From the NCBI RefSeq assembly GCF_014646135.1, contig NZ_BMMW01000002.1, forward strand, positions 434,001 through 498,000: a stretch of 64,000 nucleotides of DNA, in the 5' to 3' direction. Positions 1 to 8,341 of this stretch are shown here, in pieces. Each line of letters opens with the position of its first letter. The first letter of the stretch is position 1. The position numbers were made by a program, and so were the translations under genes. This stretch comes from Nocardia camponoti (GTDB lineage: Bacteria; Actinomycetota; Actinomycetes; Mycobacteriales; Mycobacteriaceae). The notes beneath the pieces were generated by a model that searched no databases, was not told the DNA's origin, and was given only the letters and a program-made list of their open reading frames with translations.

Positions 1-1
1 G

Positions 2-1384
2 ATGCAGCAGACCGCCGCGAACGAAGGCATTCCCGTCGCCGAACTCGCCGCGCGCAACTCGGCGGTGTTCGAGGCGATGGACAAGGCGCTCGACATCTCA
101 CACGACCGCTTCATCCGCACCACCGACGAAGACCACAAGGCCGCGTCGGTCGCGCTGTGGAACCGGATGCTCGAAGCGGGCGACATCTACCTGGGCAACT
201 ACTCGGGTTGGTATTCAGTGCGCGACGAGGCGTTCTACACCGACGAGGAAACCACCGTCCTCGCCGACGGCACCCGGGTTTCGACCGACACCCAAACCCC
301 GGTCACCTGGACCGAGGAGTCGAACTACTTCTTCAAGCTCTCGGCTTACCAGGACAAGCTGCTCGAACTGTTTGAGTCGCAGCCCGACTTCATCGCGCCC
401 GCGACGCGACGCAATGAGATCGTCAGCTACGTCAAGGCTGGGCTGAAGGATCTGTCGATCTCGCGCACCACGTTCGACTGGGGTGTTCCGGTGCCCGGCG
501 AGCCCGATCACGTGATGTACGTGTGGGTCGACGCGCTCACCAACTACCTCACCGGCGCTGGCTTCCCGGACACCGATTCCGAACAGTTCGCCAAGTTTTG
601 GCCCGCTGATGTGCACATCATTGGCAAGGACATCACGCGCTTCCACGCCGTGTACTGGCCCGCGTTCCTGATGTCGGCCGGGATCGAATTGCCGAAACGG
701 GTTTTCGTGCATGGCTTCCTGTACAACAACGGCGAGAAGATTTCGAAGTCGACGGGCAATATCGTTGACCCGCTTGAGTTGGCGGAGACGTTCGGCCTTG
801 ATCAGCTGCGCTTCTTCCTGCTGCGCGAGATCTCCTACGGCCAGGATGGCAACTACAACAACGACGCCATCATCGGTCGCATCAACGCCGACCTCGCCAA
901 CGAATTCGGCAACCTGGTCCAGCGCAGTTTGACGATGGTCAATAAGAACTGCGACGCGAAGGTGCCGACGCCGGGCGAGTTCACCGCCGACGACCAGGCT
1001 TTGCTCGACCGCGCGTACGGCCTGCTCGACCGGGTTCGCGCTGATTTCGACGCCCAGCAGCTGCATTTGGCGTTGGAAGCGATCTGGCTGACCCTCGGCG
1101 AAACCAACCGTTACTTCTCCGCCAACGCACCGTGGGCCCTGCGTAAGTCGGGCACGCCCGAAGACCTTGCCCGCATGGCCACGGTGCTCTACGTGACGTT
1201 GGAAGTGGTTCGCGTTGTTGCGATCCTGACCCAGCCGGTCATGCCGTCGTCGTCGGCGAAGATCCTCGACCTGCTCGGCACCAAGGCAACCACCTTCGCC
1301 GACATCCCGACCCCGTTGGTCGCGGGCACCGATCTTCCTGCACCGGAACCGGTTTTCCCGCGCTACGTGGTTCCTAAGGACTGA
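2..1384 (+). CDS. metG: Methionyl-tRNA synthetase, 3' part (cut by window start)
   Basis: Class I aminoacyl-tRNA synthetase that charges tRNA-Met with methionine in the cytoplasm. The visible 460 residues hold the end of the catalytic domain, with the KMSKS signature seen as KISKS in EKISKSTGN (about residue 250) and the motif [10 protein letters not shown] before it. The alpha-helical anticodon-binding domain follows. No C-terminal Trbp111-type tRNA-binding domain is present, as is usual for short actinobacterial MetG. The HIGH motif lies upstream of the window, so the ATG at position 2 is probably internal. The gene ends in a strong terminator shared with the convergent rsmI. Confidence 0.97.
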   Translation: MQQTAANEGIPVAELAARNSAVFEAMDKALDISHDRFIRTTDEDHKAASVALWNRMLEAGDIYLGNYSGWYSVRDEAFYTDEETTVLADGTRVSTDTQTPVTWTEESNYFFKLSAYQDKLLELFESQPDFIAPATRRNEIVSYVKAGLKDLSISRTTFDWGVPVPGEPDHVMYVWVDALTNYLTGAGFPDTDSEQFAKFWPADVHIIGKDITRFHAVYWPAFLMSAGIELPKRVFVHGFLYNNGEKISKSTGNIVDPLELAETFGLDQLRFFLLREISYGQDGNYNNDAIIGRINADLANEFGNLVQRSLTMVNKNCDAKVPTPGEFTADDQALLDRAYGLLDRVRADFDAQQLHLALEAIWLTLGETNRYFSANAPWALRKSGTPEDLARMATVLYVTLEVVRVVAILTQPVMPSSSAKILDLLGTKATTFADIPTPLVAGTDLPAPEPVFPRYVVPKD

Positions 1385-1399
1385 GCGTCTGAATAACGA

Positions 1400-1432
1400 A
1401 GCGGCGCACGATCATTCGTGCGCCGCTTTTTT
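1400..1432. terminator. Bidirectional Rho-independent terminator between metG and rsmI
   Basis: A perfect 12-bp stem (1400-1411 with 1416-1427) with the loop TCAT is followed by a run of six T on the plus strand (1427-1432). It sits 15 nt after the metG stop and touches the rsmI stop codon (TAA, 1433-1431 on the minus strand), so it can serve both convergent genes. Confidence 0.9.
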
Positions 1433-2258
1433 ATTCGGCTGAACGCGCCGCCAAAACCGCGTCGTACAGGTCGTTTCGGGATGTCCCGTTGGCATTCGCC
1501 ACGTGGGCGGATGCGTCTTTCAAGCGCATTCCCTTTTCGACAAGGTCCTCAACCTCGCCAACCAGGTCGGCGGGGTCGGCCGAAACCGGTTGCGCGCCTT
1601 CGAGAACCACGGTGATCTCGCCACGCGCGCCTTCGACGGCCCATTCAGCCAGTTCGGCCAACGTGCCGCGCTTGATTTCCTCGTATGTCTTGGTGAGTTC
1701 GCGGCAGACCGCAGCGCGACGGTTCGGCCCCAAAACGGTGACGGCGTCGGCCAAGCAGTCAGCAAGGCGATGCGGTGCTTCAAAGAAAACGGCAGCGCGT
1801 GGCTCAGTTGCCAAGGTGCGCAACCACTCTCGACGTTGGCCGCCCTTACGCGGGGCGAAACCGTCGAAGCAGAAACGTTCAACCGGCAGGCCGGACAGGG
1901 CCAATGCCGTCGTGACGGCCGACGGGCCGGGCAGGCACGTGACCGGCAGGTCGCGTTCCACCGCAGCGGCCACCAAGCGATAGCCGGGGTCACTCACTGA
2001 CGGCATACCAGCGTCGGTCACCAACAGTACGGTTTTACCCTCGGCAAGATCATCAAGCAAACCGGGCAGACGCGCCGCCTCGACGTGGTCGTAGAAGCTG
2101 ACCACTTTCCCGGTGATCTCGACGCCGAGCGCCTTCGCCAGCGACCGGGTGCGCCGCGTGTCTTCCGCCGCGACAACGTCGGCTGAACCGAGCGCGTCGC
2201 GCAGTCGTTGCGACGCGTCGCCGATCTCGCCCATGGGTGTAGCCGCCAAGACCAACAT
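1431..2258 (-). CDS. rsmI: 16S rRNA (cytidine1402-2'-O)-methyltransferase RsmI
   Basis: SAM-dependent methyltransferase of the tetrapyrrole-methylase fold that 2'-O-methylates C1402 in the decoding centre of 16S rRNA. The 275-residue protein starts LVLAATPMGEIGDAS and carries the family motifs AAEDTRRTRSLAK, SFYDHVEAARLPGL and LVTDAGMPSVSDPGYRLV, then LPGPSAVTTALALSGLP and FEAPHRL. Length is normal for the family. It diverges from the mannosyltransferase gene across a short gap and converges on metG. Confidence 0.95.
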   Translation of the reverse strand: MLVLAATPMGEIGDASQRLRDALGSADVVAAEDTRRTRSLAKALGVEITGKVVSFYDHVEAARLPGLLDDLAEGKTVLLVTDAGMPSVSDPGYRLVAAAVERDLPVTCLPGPSAVTTALALSGLPVERFCFDGFAPRKGGQRREWLRTLATEPRAAVFFEAPHRLADCLADAVTVLGPNRRAAVCRELTKTYEEIKRGTLAELAEWAVEGARGEITVVLEGAQPVSADPADLVGEVEDLVEKGMRLKDASAHVANANGTSRNDLYDAVLAARSAE

Positions 2259-2290
2259 CGCACTATTGTGTCAGGCGGTCGAACCAGGGG

Positions 2291-3928
2291 GTGACAGTGT
2301 CGGGCGAGCGAGAGATGCCGCATTCCACCGCCTACGATCGGGGCGTGATCCCGGTGACCGAAACGCGCCCGCAGCGTCGGCTGGTCTCCCCTGCCCCGCT
2401 GCGCCCCAGCCCTGATTTCGGCCCTGCTGACCGAGCGCGCGGCTGGCTCGTCACCGCCGTCATCACCGCGATCGCCGCTGTCACGCGCTTCATGATGCTC
2501 AACTACCCAACCGACGCGCGCACGCCTGTTTTCGACGAAAAGCATTACGCGCCGCAGGCGTGGCAGATGGTGACCGGCGGCTGGATCGAAGACAACCCCG
2601 GCTACGGGCTTGTTGTGCATCCGCCGATCGGCAAGGTGTTCATCGCGTTCAGCGAGGCGATTTTCGGTTACAACGCCTGGGGTTGGCGAGCCAGCGCGGC
2701 GTTGGCGGGCACGATTCTTGTGCTGATCGTGGTGCGCATCGTGCGTCGCATGGCCCGCTCAACGCTCATCGGCGCGTTCGCTGGCCTGCTGCTGATCTGC
2801 GACGGCCTGACGTTCGTCTCGTCGCGCATCGGCATGCTCGATATCTTCATGGCGTTGCTCGTCACGGCCGCCTTCGGCTGTTTGATCGTCGACCGCGACC
2901 AGGTGCGCGAACGACTCGCGCGCGCCGACGCCGCAGGCCGCACCGCGCTTTCGCAATGGGGACCGCGACTTGGCGTGCGCTGGTGGCGCTTCGGCGCTGG
3001 CGTGCTGCTCGGTTTGGCGTGTGGAACTAAGTGGTCTGGCCTGTACTACATCGTGTTTTTCGGCTTGATGAGCGTGGCATTCGACGTGAGCGCGCGCAGG
3101 ACTTACGGCGTGAAACGGCCGTGGGTCGGCACGTTCGTGCGCGACGTCGGGCCCGCGCTGTACGCGCTGGTTGTGATCCCGATCCTGGTCTATTTGGGCA
3201 GCTACTGGGCCTGGTTCGCCAGCGAGGACGGCGTTTATCGCTACTCGGTGGGTCGCACGATCGGTACCGGCGGCACCTTCTCGTTCCTGCCCGACGCGCT
3301 GCGTTCGCTCTGGTACTACCAAAGCGAGACGCTGGCCTTCCACTCCAGTCTCACCAACTCAGCGGGCAACCATCACCCGTGGGAATCGAAGCCGTGGACG
3401 TGGCCGATGGGCCTGCGCCCGATGCTTTACTACTACGCCGACGGCGCGAGTGGCTGTTCACAAGCGCAATGTGTGAAAGCCGTAATGGCCATCGGCACCC
3501 CCGCGATCTGGTGGCTCGCGTTCCCCGCGTTGGGCTGGATGCTGTGGCGTTCGGTCGTTCGCCACGACTGGCGGTACGCGGCGATCCTGGTCGGCTACGG
3601 CGCTGGGCTGCTGCCGTGGTTCCTGACCCTCGACCGGCAGATGTACTTCTTCTACGCCGTCGTCCTCGCGCCATTCCTTGTGATGGGCATCGCGCTGATT
3701 CTCGGCGACATCCTCGGCCCAGCGCGCCCACCTGGCGTTCCACGCGGCCCGAATGGCGCGTATCTGCCAGCGCCGGTGAACGAGCGCTACGCCCTCGGCC
3801 TGCTCATCGTGAGCATCTACCTTGGTCTCGTTGTCGCCAACTTCGTGTGGCTGTGGCCGATCCTGACCGGCCAGGCGATCACGCCAGGCAACTGGCAAGA
3901 CCATCTCTGGCTGCCGAGCTGGCGTTAA
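2291..3928 (+). CDS. pmt: Dolichyl-phosphate-mannose-type protein O-mannosyltransferase (GT39)
   Basis: Integral membrane glycosyltransferase that transfers mannose from polyprenyl-phosphomannose to secreted proteins; homologous in order and sequence to M. tuberculosis Rv1002c. The first luminal loop has the acidic FDEKHYAPQAWQM motif typical of PMT enzymes, followed by VVHPPIGK and about ten hydrophobic segments, and a C-terminal conserved domain ending [12 protein letters not shown]. The longest frame starts at 2291. A GTG at 2345 (protein VIPVTETRPQRR...) would give 528 residues and is an equally likely start, because the first 18 residues look non-coding. Its stop overlaps the convergent gntR stop within a shared TTAA. 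Confidence 0.93.
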   Translation: MTVSGEREMPHSTAYDRGVIPVTETRPQRRLVSPAPLRPSPDFGPADRARGWLVTAVITAIAAVTRFMMLNYPTDARTPVFDEKHYAPQAWQMVTGGWIEDNPGYGLVVHPPIGKVFIAFSEAIFGYNAWGWRASAALAGTILVLIVVRIVRRMARSTLIGAFAGLLLICDGLTFVSSRIGMLDIFMALLVTAAFGCLIVDRDQVRERLARADAAGRTALSQWGPRLGVRWWRFGAGVLLGLACGTKWSGLYYIVFFGLMSVAFDVSARRTYGVKRPWVGTFVRDVGPALYALVVIPILVYLGSYWAWFASEDGVYRYSVGRTIGTGGTFSFLPDALRSLWYYQSETLAFHSSLTNSAGNHHPWESKPWTWPMGLRPMLYYYADGASGCSQAQCVKAVMAIGTPAIWWLAFPALGWMLWRSVVRHDWRYAAILVGYGAGLLPWFLTLDRQMYFFYAVVLAPFLVMGIALILGDILGPARPPGVPRGPNGAYLPAPVNERYALGLLIVSIYLGLVVANFVWLWPILTGQAITPGNWQDHLWLPSWR

Positions 3929-4281
3929 AGCGCGGCGCGCACCAGCTCAACCGCGGTTTCGTCGTCGATGCCGAGATGGCGTGTCGTCACGAGATAGGCC
4001 GATGCCGCGCGCGCCGCGATGTCGCGGGTGGGGTCGCCCGTTGACGCGATGAATGAACCCTGCCGTCCGCGCGTTTCGAGCACACCGTCGGCTTCGAGCT
4101 CCCGATACGCCCGCGCGACCGTGTTCGGCGCGATCCCCAGCTGCGCGGCCAAGGCGCGCACGGTCGGAATCTTCGTGCCAGCGGTGAGCGTGCCCGCCCT
4201 GACCTGCACAATCACCGCCATCCGCAGTTGCTCATACGGCGGCTGAGTCGAGCCTGCCGACAACTCAACGTGGAACATCAC
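3925..4281 (-). CDS. GntR-family regulator, YtrA-like
   Basis: Small 118-residue DNA-binding repressor with an N-terminal winged helix ([57 protein letters not shown]) and a short C-terminal helical region. It lacks the large ligand domain of classic GntR proteins, as in the YtrA subfamily. The start codon overlaps the arcA stop by 4 nt (ATGA), so the two are probably translationally coupled and in one transcript. The ligand is not apparent. A role in controlling arcA is inferred only from the operon. Confidence 0.9.
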   Translation of the reverse strand: MMFHVELSAGSTQPPYEQLRMAVIVQVRAGTLTAGTKIPTVRALAAQLGIAPNTVARAYRELEADGVLETRGRQGSFIASTGDPTRDIAARAASAYLVTTRHLGIDDETAVELVRAAL

Positions 4282-5531
4282 ACCTCATCTCTGGCTAGCG
4301 GGCACGACATACAGCGAGGTCCGCCGCGGCCGGAACCCAATTCCGAGCCGCTGATCGTGACAACCTCAATGCCCGCGTCGGCTAGCCGCGCGTTGGTCAT
4401 CTCATTGCGTTCATAAGCGACGACGACGCCCGGCGCAAGGGCGAGCGTGTTGTTGCCGTCGTCCCACTGCTCGCGTTCGGCGGCCGGTCCGTCGCGGCCG
4501 GTGTCGATGACGCGCAGCTCGTCGATGCCCATCGCTTTCGCCGCGGCGGGGAGGAACGGTTCGGGTCCGGTGATGCTGAGCGACGTGCGGTCGAAGCGCC
4601 CGTCGAAGCCTTCTGGTCGGCGAATCGTGAACGCTTGCAAGCTGTCTCGCACACCCGGGTACATCACGACAGCGTCGGTGTCGACCATCGTGCATACCGT
4701 GTCCAGGTGCATTGTCGCGCGGTTCTGCGCGATCGGCACAACGAGCACCGTGTGAGCGAGTCCATCGTCAAAGAGACTGCGCGCCAACGCTTCCGCGCCC
4801 GCCGGTCGCGTTCGCTCGCCAACGCCAACGGCCACAACGCCTGGCGAAAGCAGCAACACGTCGCCGCCTTCGATGGGCGCGGTATGGGATTCGTATGCGC
4901 GACGCACCCCTAAAAAGCGAGGATGGAAGGCATACACCAAATCGGTAAGTGAGGTTTCGCGACTGCGAGCGGGCAGCGCGAGGGAGGTAATGGCGACTTT
5001 GGGCCCGATCCACACCGAAGAATCGCGAGTGAAAAGCAGGTTGGGCAGGGGGTCAATCACAAAGTCACCGCCGTGGTGCATCCTGCGTACCAGCGAGGTG
5101 GAGTCGGGCCCGAACGGCAGCTCGTCGAAGGTCATGCCTGCCATCAGCACGTCGGCGAGGTCGGCGGCGGGAATCTTGCGCAGTTCGGCGGCGAGTTGGT
5201 CGGCCAGATCGTGGCCAAGTCGACGGGCATCGACGGCGGCGGCAATACCTTGAATGCGCGCGGCACCGCTTGCCGTCAAGGTTTCGGTGAGCAGATCGGC
5301 AAGCAACAGCACTTCAACGCCGCGCGCGGTAAGCACGTCGGCGAACGCGTCGTGCTCGGCTTGGGCGCGTTCGACCCACGGGATGGCGTCGAAGAGCAGC
5401 TGATCGTTGTTGCGCGGGGTGAGGCGGCGCAACTCGTCGCCGGGGCGGTGCAGCAACACCGTGCGCAACGCGCCGACTTCGGAGGTGACGGCAGGGCGTG
5501 TTCCCATGCGAGAACCGTAGTGGTTATTCAC
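4278..5531 (-). CDS. arcA: Arginine deiminase
   Basis: Hydrolyses L-arginine to citrulline and ammonia, for acid tolerance, nitrogen or energy supply. The 417-residue guanidino-group-modifying enzyme has the expected motifs [48 protein letters not shown] and the C-terminal catalytic cysteine in [15 protein letters not shown]. The frame opens at a GTG (5531) preceded by a weak GGGAAAA. An ATG at 5507 ([14 protein letters not shown]) is the alternative and matches usual family starts better. No arcB, arcC or arcD is adjacent, so this is a lone deiminase with a GntR gene downstream. A SoxR-type palindrome lies between it and soxR. Confidence 0.95.
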   Translation of the reverse strand: MNNHYGSRMGTRPAVTSEVGALRTVLLHRPGDELRRLTPRNNDQLLFDAIPWVERAQAEHDAFADVLTARGVEVLLLADLLTETLTASGAARIQGIAAAVDARRLGHDLADQLAAELRKIPAADLADVLMAGMTFDELPFGPDSTSLVRRMHHGGDFVIDPLPNLLFTRDSSVWIGPKVAITSLALPARSRETSLTDLVYAFHPRFLGVRRAYESHTAPIEGGDVLLLSPGVVAVGVGERTRPAGAEALARSLFDDGLAHTVLVVPIAQNRATMHLDTVCTMVDTDAVVMYPGVRDSLQAFTIRRPEGFDGRFDRTSLSITGPEPFLPAAAKAMGIDELRVIDTGRDGPAAEREQWDDGNNTLALAPGVVVAYERNEMTNARLADAGIEVVTISGSELGSGRGGPRCMSCPLARDEV

Positions 5532-5563
5532 AGATTTTCCCGTTCAGCCGCCATCCAGGCAAA

Positions 5564-5583
5564 ACCTCAAGTATTATTTAGGT
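5564..5583. promoter_or_regulatory. Putative SoxR box
   Basis: The 20-bp sequence ACCTCAAGTATTATTTAGGT is an imperfect palindrome (7 of 10 positions symmetric) with ACCT/AGGT ends, closely resembling SoxR operators. It lies 20 nt upstream of soxR and 33 nt from the farther arcA start. The inner TATTAT could be the -10 element for soxR. Confidence 0.6.
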
Positions 5584-5602
5584 TCACGCGGGAGGAGCGA
5601 AG

Positions 5603-6133
5603 ATGACGGCGGCCGACTGGCAAACTAAGGAGCTGACCCCCGGGCAGCTTTCCGAGCGTAGTGGAGTTGCAGTCTCCGCGTTGCACTTCTACGAACGCGA
5701 AGGTCTCATAACGAGTCGTCGAACGAGTGGCAATCAACGCCGCTACTCGCGCGAGACGCTGCGCCGCGTCGCGTTCATCCGCATCTCCCAGCGAGTTGGC
5801 ATCCCGCTCAGCGAGATTCGCGGTGCGCTGGAACGTCTGCCCGAAGGTCGAACACCTACCCGCCGCGATTGGGAAACCCTGTCGTCGGTGTGGCGGACTG
5901 AGCTCGATGAGCGCATCACGCAACTGATTCGCTTGCGCGACAACCTGACTGGGTGCATCGGCTGCGGCTGTCTGTCGCTCGGGTCATGCAAATTGGTGAA
6001 CGAGCACGACCGCTTGGGTGCCGAGGGTCCGGGTGCGCGCGTGCTTGACGTGCATTTGAACGGAACGCCACGCGCGCCGGGATGTGAACCGACGCTCACC
6101 GGGGCGACGGTGTGCGAGGCGGTTGCGGAGTAG
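5603..6133 (+). CDS. soxR: Redox-sensing MerR-family activator SoxR
   Basis: Cytoplasmic sensor whose [2Fe-2S] cluster is oxidised by redox-cycling compounds, switching promoters on by DNA distortion. The 176-residue protein has a MerR helix-turn-helix ([26 protein letters not shown]), a dimerisation helix, and the diagnostic cluster motif [12 protein letters not shown] (CX2CXCX5C, about residues 122-133). A good Shine-Dalgarno (GGGAGGAGCG) precedes the ATG. Only four bases separate its stop from the end of the convergent glycosyltransferase gene. In actinobacteria SoxR usually controls a few oxidoreductases or efflux pumps; here the only divergent neighbour is arcA. Confidence 0.95.
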   Translation: MTAADWQTKELTPGQLSERSGVAVSALHFYEREGLITSRRTSGNQRRYSRETLRRVAFIRISQRVGIPLSEIRGALERLPEGRTPTRRDWETLSSVWRTELDERITQLIRLRDNLTGCIGCGCLSLGSCKLVNEHDRLGAEGPGARVLDVHLNGTPRAPGCEPTLTGATVCEAVAE

Positions 6134-6136
6134 GAC

Positions 6137-7264
6137 CTAGCGGCCAAGTACCGCGAGCATCCCCTCGACCGCGCGCGGCCAGGTGAACTGTTCCGCGCGG
6201 GTCCGTGCCGCGCGACGTCGGCCAATAGTCGGCATGGCGAGCACGTCGGTGACGGCCTGCGCGAAGGCACGCGGACGGTCGGCGGCGATCGCGCCGCATT
6301 CGGCCGTGACGATGTCGGCCAGCGCGGACGACCGGCTCGCCACCACCGGCGTCCCCGCGGCAAGCGCTTCCAACGCGGCAAGCCCGAACGTCTCGTGCGG
6401 GCCGGGCGCCAGCGAAACATCCGCGGTGGCAAGCAGTTTCGCGACCATCGCCCGGTCGCTAATGAACCCCGTGAAATGCACAGCGGGCATCCCACCTGGC
6501 AGCGTCGGCAACGTCTTCGCGCGACGTTCCAAGGCATCGCGACGCGGCCCGTCACCGGCGACAACAAGCCGCGTCGGCATCCCCGCCCGCGACAGCGCGC
6601 CCACCGCCTCGATGCTGCGATCGACCCGCTTCTCCACCGACAACCTGCCGCAGTGCACAAGCAGCGGATACCCGTCGACGCCAAGGTCAGCGCGCAGTTC
6701 GGTGTCGCGTTGACGTGGACTGAACAGGTCGAGGTCAACGCCGAGCGGGACAAGTTCCACGTTGCCAGCGCCGATGCGTTCGAACTCCGCGCGCGCGAAT
6801 TCCGTTGTGCAGACGACCATGTCGTAGTCGGTCGCGGTCCGACGATTGGCGATGTCAGCACAGTGCCGCGCCGCGGGTCGCGGGAGGAATTGGCCAAGCA
6901 GCCGGTCGAGGCGTTCGTGCGAAATCATCACGCTGGTCACGCCACGTCGAGAGGCCCATCGACCGAATCCGCGAAGCGTCAGTCGGTCGGAAACCTCAAG
7001 CACGTCCGGCGCGAGCCCACGCAAAGCGTCGGCAACGCGACGAGGGTCCGCCGCGCGATAACCGCCGGTCCAGGGAATCGACAAAGCGGGCAAAGTAATT
7101 CGCAGCGCGCCGCTGGGCAGTACTTCCTCTGACCGACGTGCCCCCGGCACGATCAGCACCACCTCATGCCCGGCCGCGACGTATCCCTCGCCGAGGTGAT
7201 GCAGCGCCGTACGCAGCCCACCTGAGCGCGGGCCGTAAAAGTTGGCGAGCTGCACGATGCGCAC
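6137..7264 (-). CDS. GT4 GDP-mannose-dependent alpha-mannosyltransferase (MgtA-like)
   Basis: Retaining GT-B glycosyltransferase. The N-terminal Rossmann domain begins MRIVQLANFYGPRSGGLRTAL, and the C-terminal domain has HCGRLSVEKRVDRSIEA and the EX7E nucleotide-sugar motif in GPHETFGLAALEAL. The 375-residue length and these signatures match mycobacterial MgtA (Rv0557), which mannosylates glucuronosyl-diacylglycerol in lipomannan-type glycolipid synthesis. The exact acceptor cannot be read from sequence. No signal peptide or membrane segment is seen, so it should act at the inner face of the membrane. Confidence 0.85.
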   Translation of the reverse strand: MRIVQLANFYGPRSGGLRTALHHLGEGYVAAGHEVVLIVPGARRSEEVLPSGALRITLPALSIPWTGGYRAADPRRVADALRGLAPDVLEVSDRLTLRGFGRWASRRGVTSVMISHERLDRLLGQFLPRPAARHCADIANRRTATDYDMVVCTTEFARAEFERIGAGNVELVPLGVDLDLFSPRQRDTELRADLGVDGYPLLVHCGRLSVEKRVDRSIEAVGALSRAGMPTRLVVAGDGPRRDALERRAKTLPTLPGGMPAVHFTGFISDRAMVAKLLATADVSLAPGPHETFGLAALEALAAGTPVVASRSSALADIVTAECGAIAADRPRAFAQAVTDVLAMPTIGRRRAARTRAEQFTWPRAVEGMLAVLGR

Positions 7265-7342
7265 TTCCCGATCGTTTCCCCGTCCGGGTTACCGACGGAA
7301 CCAGCACGGACAACGCGACGTGAACAGCGGCGAAAGACCCGA

Positions 7343-8341
7343 CTAACCAGCCTGACTCGACCACACCCGCAACAGCCCATGCCCCGACGTCGTCGCCGCC
7401 AACTCGGCCTCGGCAACCATCACATCGCCCGCGCCGAAGCGCACCCGCAGCGCGAGGCGGTGCACCGCGCCGGGCCGGTCGACCAGCTCAGCGCAGGCAG
7501 CGCGCAATTCGGCGAGGTCGTCGGGGTCGACCCACGGTCGCTCGACCGCCCACCGATCCAACGGCGGTGGCGGTTCGCCAGCCCACTCGTAAATCAGCGC
7601 CGACGACAACTCGACCAGCCCAACCCCAACACCACTGGTCTGCGAAACCGCGCGCAGCATCACGATGTCAGGGTCGGGCAGCGGATCTGGCTGTGTCCGT
7701 TCAGGAATGGCGTGCATCAGTGCGGTGACCCGCTGTTGAGCGGGCACCGCACGCGTGACCATCTGAAAGTGGCGGACCACGTCATCGTCGCCACGCATGT
7801 CGACCTCGCCCTGCCACCGCGCGCCGTCGACCAGTCTCGTCGCCACCGCCAAGTACTCGACGCGCCCGTCGAAGCGGACCATCCTGCCGAACGCATCGGG
7901 CGGCGTGCGCACCACTTCGACTAGCTCGGGTTCCCGCGCGAAGACAAGCTCTTCTAAACCTGGTCCGTGGTAAGCCAATTCGGAGTTCGCCTGCCAATCC
8001 CAGGCCGCAACCTGACGACGCGGCGGGACGACATCGTCAGTGCCGCACCACACTTCGACGCCGTGTACGTCGCCGAACGCGCAGATCACCGGTACCGCAA
8101 GTACCAGCGCCTTATCAGTTTCGATCCGCACCTGTTCGCCCGTTCTGCGGCAGCGCTGCACGGCATCGACCAAGGCGGCGCAGGTACGCGGACCAAATTC
8201 GCGCCGCCACCGACTGACCGGCAACCATTCTTTGGGGTCGGCTCCGGTCGCGACAAGCGTTGGCGCGAGATCCTCAACGAGGGTCTCTACCAGCATCCAC
8301 TCACGGGCTGGCATGTCCTCGTCAGCTCGGCGCCACGCCAC
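7343..8341 (-). CDS. Conserved protein of unknown function next to DcpA-like c-di-GMP enzyme
   Basis: A 332-residue (or 323) soluble protein that I cannot assign firmly. The central part (VLAVPVICAFGDVHGVEVWCG ... VRFDGRVEYLAVATRLVDG) looks like a PAS/GAF-type alpha-beta fold, comparable to the DUF5593-type proteins of related genera. No catalytic motif, signal peptide or membrane segment is visible. The first ATG at 8341 overlaps the upstream dcpA-like gene by 20 nt; an internal ATG at 8314 (MPAREWMLVETL) avoids overlap and is plausible. Its placement directly downstream of the GGDEF/EAL gene suggests a shared transcript and perhaps a c-di-GMP-linked sensory role (inference). Confidence 0.75.
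   Translation of the reverse strand: MAWRRADEDMPAREWMLVETLVEDLAPTLVATGADPKEWLPVSRWRREFGPRTCAALVDAVQRCRRTGEQVRIETDKALVLAVPVICAFGDVHGVEVWCGTDDVVPPRRQVAAWDWQANSELAYHGPGLEELVFAREPELVEVVRTPPDAFGRMVRFDGRVEYLAVATRLVDGARWQGEVDMRGDDDVVRHFQMVTRAVPAQQRVTALMHAIPERTQPDPLPDPDIVMLRAVSQTSGVGVGLVELSSALIYEWAGEPPPPLDRWAVERPWVDPDDLAELRAACAELVDRPGAVHRLALRVRFGAGDVMVAEAELAATTSGHGLLRVWSSQAG

Noticed and set aside
215..1066. 283-residue minus-strand frame inside metG
   Set aside because: Antisense shadow of a conserved gene with high GC third positions; no family resemblance.
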